Of a stretch of 64,000 nucleotides of DNA, positions 31,681 to 43,188 are shown in pieces. A model generated the notes under the pieces. The model searched no databases. It had not been told where the DNA came from and worked only from the letters and a program-made list of their open reading frames with translations. Origin of the DNA: Balamuthia mandrillaris. Taxonomy: Eukaryota; Discosea; Longamoebia; Balamuthiidae. The first letter of the stretch is position 1; each line of letters opens with the position of its first letter. Where the stretch lies: positions 1 to 64,000 of the forward strand of contig JAVKOQ010000255.1 in NCBI GenBank assembly GCA_031835245.1. The letters run 5' to 3'. The position numbers were made by a program, and so were the translations under genes.

Positions 31681-34600
31681 CTTCAGTAGCGTTTGTCAAC
31701 TCTAGGGGCGGGGGACAAGAGGAATTGGTCAGCTGTTGGGCTGACAGTAAGCAATTTGACATTATTGGAGTGTGCGAACATAGGAGGATGGTTGCCCCTC
31801 GATTGGAGGGGTATCGGTGGATGGGTGGAGGGGCTGCTCCAGGGAGGAGTGGCTATGGAAGGGGGGGCGCAGGTTTCTTTGTTCGAGAGGGCTTCAAGGG
31901 GAACATCGGAGAAAGGAAAGAGTGGCGAACACCCAACTCCACTTGGGTGGAACTGGCGGGACAGGGTTGCATCTTTATAATCGGTATAGTGTATCTCCCT
32001 CCAGGAGGTACCGTGGACAACTTTAAGGTCACCTTGGCTGCGATTGAGAAAAGAATCCTGGACGTGGGCAAGGAAGGAAGACCCCTGATTATTGGAGGTG
32101 ATTGGAACGCCAGGGTTGGAAAGGGATGGAATGGTAGAGGTGAATCTACTTACAACACGAGAGGAAAGGTGTTGGTGGAGGCTTTCAAAAGGCTGGCCCT
32201 CTCGTTGCCTCAGCTCGAAGAGGAAGCGCCAGTATTTACATGGAGAGCGGGAAAACGAAAGAGCATTGTGGACTATGTGGTAGCATGGAGATGGACGGGC
32301 AAGGTAGTTGGTGACAGATGGCAAGCTTGGACCGATCATCGACCACTGGTAGTCGAGTTGAAGGACCCAGCAGATAATTGTGGCGGGGTTTGGATGGAAC
32401 GATGGAAGTGGAAGTCCTACTCGGAGGAAGATCGCAAGAGGAGGTGGAGGGAGTACAAACGCGGGTGCAAGCGTTTCTTCAAAGGAGAGGAATGGAAGGC
32501 CATGGTCAAGAAAACACGGGAGGGAACAGCTACTGTTGAAGATCTTTGGAGCAAGTGGAAAAAAGGATTGTGGGATTGTGCAATGAGATGGTTTGGTAGA
32601 GAAAGGAGACTGATAGGAGCAACAACGAGCAGGGCAAGGAAGCCATGGTGGACAGCAGAGTTAACATCCTTGAACAAGCAGGTAGTGATAGCCCATGCTC
32701 AGTGGCTAAGAGAAGGAAAGAATGATGGAAAGGCCAGAGAGGAATTTGTGGAACTCAGGAAAAGGTTTGTGAAGTTGTGGAGAGCCAACAAATGGGACTG
32801 GATGAAGTGGAAAAGACAAGAGAACATCAAGGAAATGCAGAAATGGATCGGCAACATGTGGAGGATAGTGGCAAAGCGTAGAGCAGCGCCCAAAGCAGTT
32901 AGGGAGCACCACGGTAGCACGGCAGCCTTCAAGGAACATTGGGCAAAGCTGGGAAGGAAGGATTCTTCCATTGGGAGCTTGCATCGAGAGGAAGCAGGTC
33001 CAGAAGGACTGCCTTGGTCTGGTAGTAACTGGCTTAAGAAGGAGAGTTTTAATCTTGCATGGAGGAAAAGATTGAGGGTGGGCAAAGCAGCTGGGGTGGA
33101 CAATATTGATGGGGAAATGATGAAGTATGGAGGCAAACATGTGCAAGATGCAACTTGGACGCTGATCAAGGTCATTGAGAACCAAGGCATATTCCCCAAG
33201 GAGTGGAAACAGGGGGTGGTTATTCCCTTGCATAAGGCAGGAGATCCCCAGAATCCAGCAAACTATAGAGGTATTACTCTCCTATGCAATGCAGCCAAGG
33301 TGTTTGAAGGAGCTATCTTGGTACAATTGAACATACAAGCAAGAGAGCAAGGGTGGATAAGTAATTGCCAGGGTGGATTTAGAAAAGGAAGGGGAGTCAT
33401 GGATCAGGTGTGGCGGTTGAAGAAATGCCTGATGAAGAGAAGCAAAGAACGTACCTATATTGCTCTGTTGGATATCAGCAAGGCATATGACATGCTTGAC
33501 CATGACATACTGGCAAGGACATTACGCAAAAGAGGAGCAGAAGAGGCAGCAGTGGGTATCATTACAGAGTGGTACCATGGTATGACGAGTGTTATTCGCA
33601 TGAATGGGCAGCTTTCAGAGGAATTTCTGGTGGAAAGAGGAGTTAAGCAAGGAGGAGTTTTGTCTCCATTCTTGTTCAATGTATACATTGATGTGGGGGC
33701 AAGAAAGCTACAAGCTGCAGAGGAGAAGGAAAGAGGAGATAAAGCAAGGAATGTTTGCTTGTTGTTTGCAGATGACTTGGCAGTGGTGGCCAGCGACCCA
33801 TTTGAGCTTCAGAGAAGATTGAATGTAGCAGTGGAGGCAGTGAATGCTCTGGGACTTCAGTTCAATGCAAAGAAATCAGTGGTGCTAGTACAAGGAAAGA
33901 AGGCTCATTTTCAAGAGGGGAGACTGAAGGGGGAGGCTGTGAAACGGGTGAAGGAGGCCAAGTACCTGGGACTGTGGTTTGAAGAAAGTGGGGAATGGAC
34001 AACTCATGCCAAGGAGAGGATCACCAAGGCCAAGCAAGCCCTCTACAGCCTTAGGCAGCGGGGAGCCATTGCCCAAGGCCTTGGTACACGCACTGCCCAG
34101 ATTGCTGCAGAGGCTATTGTCAAGTCTTCCTTGTCATATGGATTATGTATGACAGAGCTTTCCAAATCATGGTGGAAGAAGATCGAAGCAGTGTGGAATG
34201 AGACAGCAAGAAGTGTATTGCAAGTTCATCGAAGGACTGTGGCGGGGGTTTGTAGAGCAGAATTGGGCTGGTTGACCATCAAGGCCTACTGTGAGTTGGA
34301 AAGACAAGCAGTAATTCATCATGCTGAGAGGCAAGATGGCCACTTTGAGCTACTTGAAGAGGTAAGCCAAGCAAGTGAAGAGGAAGGGGAGAAGAATGAA
34401 GGTGAGGGAGGTGACGGAACGACAGTTGTTGAAAAGAAAGCCAAGAGGATGAGGGCCTTAACTCGAGTAGCCAAGATGGAGTATGCAGCTGAAGGAGAAA
34501 GAGGAACAAGCGCATGGCTATGGCATAACTTCTTGACAAATGGAAGATGTTTGGTTGGACAACAACGGAGCTTAGTGATTACCAACCCAAGGAAAGAACG

Positions 34601-34982
34601 TTTGATGAATGCTATTCGCTGTGGTGGACTGCCTATTGGAAAAAAGTGGGGATCCATTCAGCAGTCTGAGGTGGATAGCAAGTGCCCTGCATGTGATGCT
34701 GAGGAAGAAACAGCAGAACACTTCCTGTTAAGGTGTCCTACCCTTTGGGAAGATCGCTTTAGAATCTGGAGTGTGGACAATGGAAGTGAAGAACAAGTCA
34801 GAAAGCTGATTATTGAAGACTGTACAACAAAGCTCCTGTCAAGTGGAAAGAAATGTAACAGAGCTCAAGAGATGGAACAATGTAAGCAAAGTTGTAAACG
34901 AGTCTGGAGATTATGGGCAGCAAGAGCAAGTTGGAAGCATGGAAGTTCTTCTGCATTTTATCAGTCTTTGGAAGTAATGTAA
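31677..34982 (+). CDS. LINE ORF2 protein: APE endonuclease plus reverse transcriptase
   Basis: 1101 residues in one uninterrupted frame. The N-terminal APE-like endonuclease shows IIGVCEHRR, GGDWNARVG and a C-terminal TDHRPLVVEL (catalytic DH). The reverse transcriptase follows with AAGVDNIDGEMMK, VVIPLHKAGDPQNPANYRGI, GFRKGRGVMDQVWRLKKC, ALLDISKAYDMLDH, GVKQGGVLSPFLFNVYID and the catalytic box LLFADDLAVVAS. A terminal Cys/His motif, CPACDAEEETAEHFLLRCP, matches the CCHC element found at the end of many LINE ORF2 proteins. No RNase H domain was recognised. The start overlaps the ORF1 stop (ATGA), so expression probably needs termination-reinitiation or internal initiation. Confidence 0.95.
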   Translation: MTSVAFVNSRGGGQEELVSCWADSKQFDIIGVCEHRRMVAPRLEGYRWMGGGAAPGRSGYGRGGAGFFVREGFKGNIGERKEWRTPNSTWVELAGQGCIFIIGIVYLPPGGTVDNFKVTLAAIEKRILDVGKEGRPLIIGGDWNARVGKGWNGRGESTYNTRGKVLVEAFKRLALSLPQLEEEAPVFTWRAGKRKSIVDYVVAWRWTGKVVGDRWQAWTDHRPLVVELKDPADNCGGVWMERWKWKSYSEEDRKRRWREYKRGCKRFFKGEEWKAMVKKTREGTATVEDLWSKWKKGLWDCAMRWFGRERRLIGATTSRARKPWWTAELTSLNKQVVIAHAQWLREGKNDGKAREEFVELRKRFVKLWRANKWDWMKWKRQENIKEMQKWIGNMWRIVAKRRAAPKAVREHHGSTAAFKEHWAKLGRKDSSIGSLHREEAGPEGLPWSGSNWLKKESFNLAWRKRLRVGKAAGVDNIDGEMMKYGGKHVQDATWTLIKVIENQGIFPKEWKQGVVIPLHKAGDPQNPANYRGITLLCNAAKVFEGAILVQLNIQAREQGWISNCQGGFRKGRGVMDQVWRLKKCLMKRSKERTYIALLDISKAYDMLDHDILARTLRKRGAEEAAVGIITEWYHGMTSVIRMNGQLSEEFLVERGVKQGGVLSPFLFNVYIDVGARKLQAAEEKERGDKARNVCLLFADDLAVVASDPFELQRRLNVAVEAVNALGLQFNAKKSVVLVQGKKAHFQEGRLKGEAVKRVKEAKYLGLWFEESGEWTTHAKERITKAKQALYSLRQRGAIAQGLGTRTAQIAAEAIVKSSLSYGLCMTELSKSWWKKIEAVWNETARSVLQVHRRTVAGVCRAELGWLTIKAYCELERQAVIHHAERQDGHFELLEEVSQASEEEGEKNEGEGGDGTTVVEKKAKRMRALTRVAKMEYAAEGERGTSAWLWHNFLTNGRCLVGQQRSLVITNPRKERLMNAIRCGGLPIGKKWGSIQQSEVDSKCPACDAEEETAEHFLLRCPTLWEDRFRIWSVDNGSEEQVRKLIIEDCTTKLLSSGKKCNRAQEMEQCKQSCKRVWRLWAARASWKHGSSSAFYQSLEVM

Positions 34983-35210
34983 GCAAGGAAAAGAGGAAAA
35001 AGGAAAGGGAAAGAAAAGGATAGCTTGATGATACAAAGTTGGTCTGAAATCTCATTCAACACCTTTCACTTGTGAATTGAGTAACAATTGGGAAGGCATT
35101 GAGGATGAGGGAGTAAGAAAAGTAAGAGTACACTATGTATGTACAAGGCTTACTTTTTATGTATAGATTGGTGTTGCTCTCAGAGCAAATAAACTTTTTA
35201 TTACTACTAC

Positions 35211-35224
35211 TACATAGCCCCTGA
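35211..35224 (+). repeat. Target-site duplication, right copy (14 bp)
   Basis: TACATAGCCCCTGA, identical to 30245-30258, directly follows the TAC-repeat tail of the LINE. Confidence 0.93.
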
Positions 35225-35612
35225 AATCATGTCGCAATCCCCAGAGTACGGGGTTCAGGCTGATAGTGCGTCTTGCGTTCTATCTTTCCTTCTTTACTTT
35301 ACTCTGACGCACTCACTCTCGTCCATTTCTTTCTTTCTCTTCTACTCGAACTTTCCTTTCTTCGTTCATCAAAAATGAACAGTCTGGCCGTTCGGAGCCA
35401 TCATGTTCTGCTTGGTGACGTTGCTTGAACCCTATTTTGATGTGAGCCTAGTGCGCAGAACGCTAGTGGCAATCGCCCTTCGTTTCCCCAGGGATTTGAG
35501 CAGCAACGATTCGACCTGAAGACGTTGGTTAAGCTCTTTCGCAAGTGTACCAAAAAAAAAGCCAAGTGTACGCCCTCTGCAAAGGACCTCATACAAAAAC
35601 TCAGCACCCTCT
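35211..35612 (+). pseudogene. Decayed TKL-like protein kinase, 3' part after the LINE
   Basis: The sequence continues the interrupted motif as IAPEIMSQSPEYGVQAD. A likely intron (about 35259-35387) follows, then WPFGAIMFCLVTLLEPYFDV and a C-lobe ending SAKDLIQKLSTL with stop at 35610-35612. A frameshift falls between RFPRDLSSN and FDLKTLVKLFRKCTKK. Joined across the LINE the APE motif is perfect, showing that the kinase was one gene before the insertion. The first 14 bp are the right copy of the target-site duplication. The last 35 bp belong to the palindrome 35578-35765. Confidence 0.75.
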
Positions 35613-35765
35613 AAGAAAACACTGAAACACTTTCCTTTCTTTCCAGTTATCTTTTCTTTAAGAAGGAAAGATAACTGGAAAGAAAAGTGAAAGATTGAAT
35701 TTAGAAAGGAAAGTGTTTCAGTGTTTTCTTAGAGGGTGCTGAGTTTTTGTATGAGGTCCTTTGCA
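35578..35765. repeat. 188-bp palindrome with 63-bp perfect outer arms
   Basis: 35578-35640 and 35703-35765 are exact reverse complements. Between them a second inverted pair (CTTTCCAGTTATCTTT / AAAGATAACTGGAAAG) makes most of the interval self-complementary. The outer arms contain the last codons of the kinase, so the same C-terminal peptide (SAKDLIQKLSTL, stop) can be read on both strands. Confidence 0.92.
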
Positions 35766-36084
35766 CTCTCCTTCTTAAACCATTCTCCGACGGTTGTTGA
35801 GAGTCCGACGGCGGCAAAAAATGTCAATGCGCTTCTGCTCCTACCGAGTATATTATGAGAGAGTTGTTTCTTTGAGGAAGGAGAACAACCCCTTCTCCTT
35901 CCTCGTCTGCAACCATCCCTGTGCCTCGCCGACTGCCTGCGTTTAATCCGAGGAAAACACAACGCCTTTTCCTTCCTTGAGCGCTTCGAACGATCCTCAA
36001 CGTCTATCATTTTCCGCGAGATGTTTGCTCTCATCTCTCAAGTCACTGACTCGCTGAATTATTGGTGTCATACATACCCACCAA

Positions 36085-37290
36085 CAGCTCATGGACTACC
36101 TGCGATAGGCACAATTGGACGCTGGAGAGGCAGCCAGTCTCTTATCAACAGAGGTGACAACGACGCCAGGCAGTTTCTCGGTCCAACTCTCAGCCAACTC
36201 TTCTGCCTTGGCAAGCTTCTGCCCGGTTGCACCAACGGGCAGCATCTGCGGAAATGCCGTGCTTGACCATGACGAGGACTGTGATGCAGGCCCACTCAAC
36301 AGCAACGCCCCTGATGGCCCCTGTCGGAAGGGCTGTCGGGCACGAAGGTGTGGAGATGGCATCCTCGATCCTTCCTTTGGAGAGTTGTGTGATGCAGGAC
36401 CAGCCAACTCAGACCAGAAGGATGCAAGATGGTTGCTCACCAGGCATTCCCTGTCTCGGTGATGTCTTGCTCGTCATTGCCCCCACCTCCACCAATGGTG
36501 GTGAGAGCAGCAGTGCGAGCGAAGGAGGCAAAAACACCACAATCACGGTGTTTGAGAAGACCACCAACACACCAGTGCTGGTGGCGGAGCTGAAACACGT
36601 GACCAAGTCCGTGTTGGTGGAGATCAAGAGTGTGACACCGGAGCAGCAAACCCCACACCTCCCTTCCAACCTTCGAGTCATCTCACAAGCCATTGAGTTG
36701 GATGTTGTGATTGGAGCAGTGAAGGCGGAGGAGGAGGAGGGTAACAGCACCACCACCAGCAGCAGTGGCAGTGGCAGTTCCAGCGAAGAGGAGAGTCAAC
36801 AAGTGGTGGTCTTGACATTCAGCTTGGGTCCCACTCATCAATTCTCTGGATTGCTCAAAGGCGATCAAACGGTATTCCTTGGCAGCGCTCCTGCTCCTCC
36901 TTCCGCCTCGCCTCTTCTTCATCCTCCTCCTCATCATCAGGTGGAAGCGAAAGCGAGACCAAATGGAAGAAGGCAAGCAAACCGATGACCCTCACCATCA
37001 AGAATGATGTCCTCTTTGCCTCAGACCAAGTGACCAAGACGAATGGGGAGGGCTCCACCCGCTACATTGTGTTGATGAGTGCCCAGGAGGAAGAGGACGG
37101 GGGAAGTGGTGGCAGCTTGCTCATCATTGGGGCATAGGTGGTGCTGTCCTTGTCGCTATTGTTGTAATAGTTGCTGGTGCTCTATACTTTGTGCGAAGGA
37201 GAGTTCGATTCCAAAGACGAATGGCTCAGAGACTCACGATTTGCCAGCTCAAGAAGCCAGGCGCTTCTGCCTTGGTAGATGCCTGAAAAC
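36085..37290 (+). pseudogene. Broken duplicate of the kelch/Cys-rich receptor 3' region
   Basis: It matches the last exon of the gene at 23408-27765, beginning at the equivalent of RAEYLRLA, here ELMDYLR followed by a stop. Two disulfide repeats are kept, then about 350 bp (the original 26550-26900) are deleted and the frame shifts after SDQKDA. A long block (about 36430-37125) is nearly identical to 26905-27620. The transmembrane part has a lost triplet and a TAG (GGGGCATAGG) and then diverges. The pieces at both ends are much less similar than the middle, suggesting gene conversion between an old duplicate and its parent. Confidence 0.88.
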
Positions 37291-37315
37291 ATCCCTGTAA
37301 ATGATTTTTTATTTT

Positions 37316-38483
<1,168 letters not shown>

Positions 38484-38767
38484 TTTGTTCTTCTTCTGCT
38501 TCCGTTCCTTGTTTTTTTTTTTTTTGCTCGTTGTTTTTAATGTCGACCGTCCCCCTCTCCAGGCTCCTGTCCTGTCTCTTCTACGACGAGGTATGACCAT
38601 CTCGTTTGAGGGTTCATTTTGCCACCACTCTGTGACGATTTTGCAGCGCACCTTGCACCTTCCCGTTAGCTGCAAAAAAAAAAACCCCCAAAAACAAAAG
38701 CAACAAAGAAGAACAGAAACCAAGTAGTGGTTGGCAGTGGTGGTAAGAAAGTTTGAAGCACCGAAGC

Positions 38768-40492
38768 ATGGGTCAGCAGCAGTCACAACAGGGAGGTCCC
38801 CCACGCCAGAACGGCGAGGACAAGGTACGACCCTCTTTTTTTTTCACTCCCTTGTGCGCTCGTGTGCAGCCTGCGTTTTTTGACGTTTCCATCCACAACA
38901 CGCACGCCCAGGACAAAAACAAAAAGGGAGAAGAGAAGAAAAAGCACGAGGGCTTTGCCCCTCCTCCTCCTGTCACTAGGAAGAAACAACGCAAGGGTCC
39001 TTCAGTGGCCGCCAAAATACCAACAGGTAAAAATCTCATCTTCCTTTGGCTTGCACTGCTCTCTCTCTTTTCTGTTCTCGTAAAAAGAGTCTCACTCCCC
39101 ACTCCTCTCAGTGACTCCACACACAAAATGTCGGTTACGTTTGCTCAAGTTGGAGAGGATCAAGGATTGGCTGTTGATGGAGGAAGAGTTTGTGCAGAAC
39201 CAAGAACGGTTGAAGCCCCAAGAAGAGAAGGCGCAAGAAGAGCGCTCCAAAGTGGACGACCTTCGAGGCTCGCCCATGAGTGTTGGTACCCTGGAAGAGA
39301 GAATAGACGAAAACCACGCCATTGTTGGAAGCTCGGTCGGCCCAGAATATTACGTCACTATCATGTCTTTTGTGGACAAAGATCAGTTGGAGCCTGGCTG
39401 TTCCATTCTCCTTCACAACAAGGTACTGTTCTTCTTGCACCTCTTCACGTTGCTCCAAAGCACTGGGTTGATTTAACACAACTGACTTTATTCCTTTTGG
39501 CAGGTGCTTTCTGTGGTGGGCATTCTGCAAGATGAAGTGGATCCGATGGTCAGCGTCATGAAAGTGGATAAAGCGCCATTGGAGTCTTATGCCGATATTG
39601 GTGGTCTTGAGCAGCAAATCCAGGAAATCAAGGTTTGCTCTTTTTCCTTTTTGCTCGCTTTGCATGTGGGTTTACCTGTTTCTCTTTGCAGGAAGCTGTG
39701 GAATTGCCTTTAACACATCCTGAACTCTACGAAGACATTGGTATTCATCCACCCAAGGGTGTCATCCTCTACGGTGAACCTGGTACTGGCAAGACACTTT
39801 TGGCCAAAGCCGTCGCCAACTCTACCTCTGCAACCTTCCTCCGAGTGGTGGGCTCTGAGCTTATCCAAAAATATTTGGGTGATGGCCCCAAGCTCGTTCG
39901 TGAACTCTTCCGCGTGGCGGAGGAACTGTCTCCCGCCATTGTCTTTATCGATGAAATCGATGCAGTCGGAACAAAGAGGTACGACTCTACCTCGGGCGGA
40001 GAACGTGAAATCCAAAGAACGATGTTGGAGCTGCTAAATCAGTTGGATGGATTCGACTCGCGCGGTGACGTTAAGGTCATTATGGCCACCAATCGTATCG
40101 AGACTCTGGACCCTGCTCTCATCCGTCCGGGTCGTATTGACAGGAAGATCGAGTTCCCGCTGCCTGACATCAAGACCAAGCGTAAGATTTTCAGCATTCA
40201 CACTGGCAAGATGAACTTGGCAGAGGATGTCAACCTTGAAGAGTTCATTCACACCAAAGACGACCTTTCTGGTGCTGATATTAAGGTAATATGTGCTGTG
40301 CTGTGTTTCGAAACAAAAAAACAATTAACCTCACTCGAACCTTTATGCCACAAACAGGCCATTTGCACGGAAGCGGGTTTGCTTGCACTGCGCGAGCGCC
40401 GTATGAAGGTCATCCAAGCCGATTTCAAGAAGGCCAAAGAAAAGGTGCTCTACCGCAAGAACCAGGGCGTGCCCGAGGGACTCTACCTGTAA
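38768..40492 (+). CDS. PSMC1: 26S proteasome regulatory subunit 4 (Rpt2, AAA ATPase)
   Basis: Rpt2 is one of six AAA ATPases of the 19S base that unfold substrates and open the 20S gate. The start [10 protein letters not shown] has the conserved myristoylation glycine of Rpt2. Introns lie after the first residues, after AAKIPT, after LLHNK, after QQIQEIK and before AICTEAG. Motifs: the coiled coil [20 protein letters not shown], the OB region, Walker [17 protein letters not shown], pore loop KYLGDG, Walker [12 protein letters not shown], second region of homology [20 protein letters not shown], and C-terminal HbYX-type LYL. Residues are nearly colinear with human PSMC1. Walker A has Glu where human has Pro in the second position, which is tolerated. 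It shares a 285-bp divergent promoter with the LYR gene. Confidence 0.97.
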
Positions 40493-40891
40493 TATTTTTT
40501 TGTATTGGCCTTCTTTTCATTTGGTGGTGGTAATAGCTGGTGCTTTGGGCTACAAAATATTAAAAGACTGTGAAAAAAACGCGTTTTATACCAACTAGAG
40601 AGAAACAATTACCAAGGAAAAGAAAAAGAAAATGGAGTTGACTTTCATAAAGGGAGGAGAACGAAGGCGCACATGGCTGCCCTTTGAAGTATTAAGGATA
40701 AAGGAACTTGAGGTACAAAAACCGCCAACAACACCAACCCACAAGCTTTTTTGGTCACGAGAAGAGAGAAGAGAAAGATGAGAGCGTCGTAGTCTGCAAG
40801 CAGAGAGGAAGCTGGTGGTGGAGGATAGAGGTTTGTGGGAAGGGTGAGGCGGTTAGAGGGTAATGTGCCGTTGTCTGCTCGTTTTGTTTGT
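40493..40891. other. Convergent intergenic region
   Basis: This is the 3' ends of Rpt2 and PP2A catalytic subunit. An A-rich segment includes possible poly(A) signals (ATATTAAAAGAC near 40557). I see no gene. Confidence 0.6.
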
Positions 40892-42155
<1,264 letters not shown>

Positions 42156-42921
42156 TCTGGTGCGATTCAAACAAAACATAAAACAAAAAAAAAAATAGGT
42201 GTGAGGTCTTGGCCCTGTAGTAGTCTTTGGTCGCTCCATATTTTCCCTTTGGCAAGGAAAAATAAAGGGCCTTTCCCCCTTTCATCCAAATCCCTCAAAC
42301 ATGCCCACCCAAGAAAAAAACACTTTCCCCCAAGAACCATACGTACGTACCTCTGTTAGTGTTTTTTTTTAAAATAAAAAATAAAACCGGACCAAGACCC
42401 TCTCCGCCAGCAATCACCCTACCGACCGACCACCAAGCCAACAACAGCTCCCGCTTCTTCGGCGTCTCTCTTTTCTGCTGGCAAAAAAAAAAGTATGCAA
42501 TGAATTTGGTTTGTTTTTCCAAAGTTTAAACTTTACTTAATACAGTATAATGCAATAATTGCTGGACAACGTTGTCGACGAATATCCCCCTTTTCCTATC
42601 TCACGCTCGCCTCTACCGTTCCCCGTGGGGCTGCCGTGTTGGTTGGCAACGGTCGACTGGCATACGCTCACCAAGCACTCCGCTCTCTTGGGGCGGGCTT
42701 TGTACGAAGCCCTTTCCTAAAGAGGGATTCACCACTCTACTACACAGACCCTATGTTTTGGAGCCATATTACCCTGTCTTGAGGGTGCGTTTTTCTTTAA
42801 CGAGGTTCTTAAAGTTCCAAGTGTTTAACACTTTCAATAGCGATATGTCCTGGGAAAAACAGTGGTTGCAATTTGTTGAAGAAGAGAAAAGAAAATTAAA
42901 TGCTTTTGTGGAACTGAAAAT
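42156..42921. other. Upstream region of PP2A, no gene recognised
   Basis: Low-complexity A/T runs (42180-42500) are followed by a CpG-containing block (about 42560-42780). The TGTCGACG motif lies at about 42573. The open + strand frame from 42572 has no family features and runs into the AT-rich relic. Confidence 0.5.
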
Positions 42922-43188
42922 TCAAAGCAGAAGCAAGCATCTTCCAACAGTCTTTTCCAATGAAGCCTTAGTATAAATCTTCACATAAATGATATCAGTT
43001 GGTTCTTTGTTCCTTTTGGCTTTTTCTTGAATGACTTTTGTAGCTTGTTGAACAATGGTAGTTTTTCCTGTTCTATGTTTGCCAGTCACAAGGTAATAGC
43101 TGTTGATAAATGGTGGAGAAAGAATTTCTGTAACTATCTCTTGTTCTTTTCTTTTCAACAAATCAGGTTTCATATCCAAAGGTAGCAT
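42922..43188 (-). pseudogene. Relic of a repeat-family P-loop NTPase
   Basis: The conceptual protein has LLKRKEQEI, then PPFINSYYLVTGKHRTGKTT (Walker A), then IIYVKIYTKAS. This pattern (R..E...L, YYLVTGEHGTGKTTLVQ, IIYVDVP) is known from multicopy P-loop NTPases of fungi and protists, some linked to Crinkler-type or transposon-associated proteins. Compared with the usual GEHGTGKT, the Glu-to-Lys and Gly-to-Arg changes are both G-to-A on the coding strand. No intact start, partner domains or downstream frame are left. It sits at the edge of a CpG-depleted AT-rich block. Confidence 0.5.

Larger units (their letters stand above)
30259..35210 (+). mobile_element. Full-length non-LTR retrotransposon (LINE) with two intact ORFs
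   Basis: The element lies between perfect 14-bp target-site duplications and interrupts the APE motif of a kinase. It has a 66-bp 5' leader, ORF1 (30325-31680), ORF2 (31677-34982) and a 3' UTR of about 230 bp. The 3' UTR contains AATAAA and ends in a short TAC repeat (TTACTACTACTAC) rather than poly(A). No frameshifts or internal stops were seen in either ORF, which with identical duplications points to a recent insertion. An APE-type endonuclease places it outside the site-specific restriction-like endonuclease group; the exact clade is not determined. Confidence 0.93.

Noticed and set aside
35729-36034. Minus-strand ORF ending with a kinase C-terminus as a separate gene
   Set aside because: Its last codons come from the inverted arm of the palindrome; the rest is Arg-rich without kinase motifs.
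42572-42976. Plus-strand ORF upstream of PP2A
   Set aside because: No recognisable motif, and its 3' half lies over the decayed NTPase relic on the other strand.
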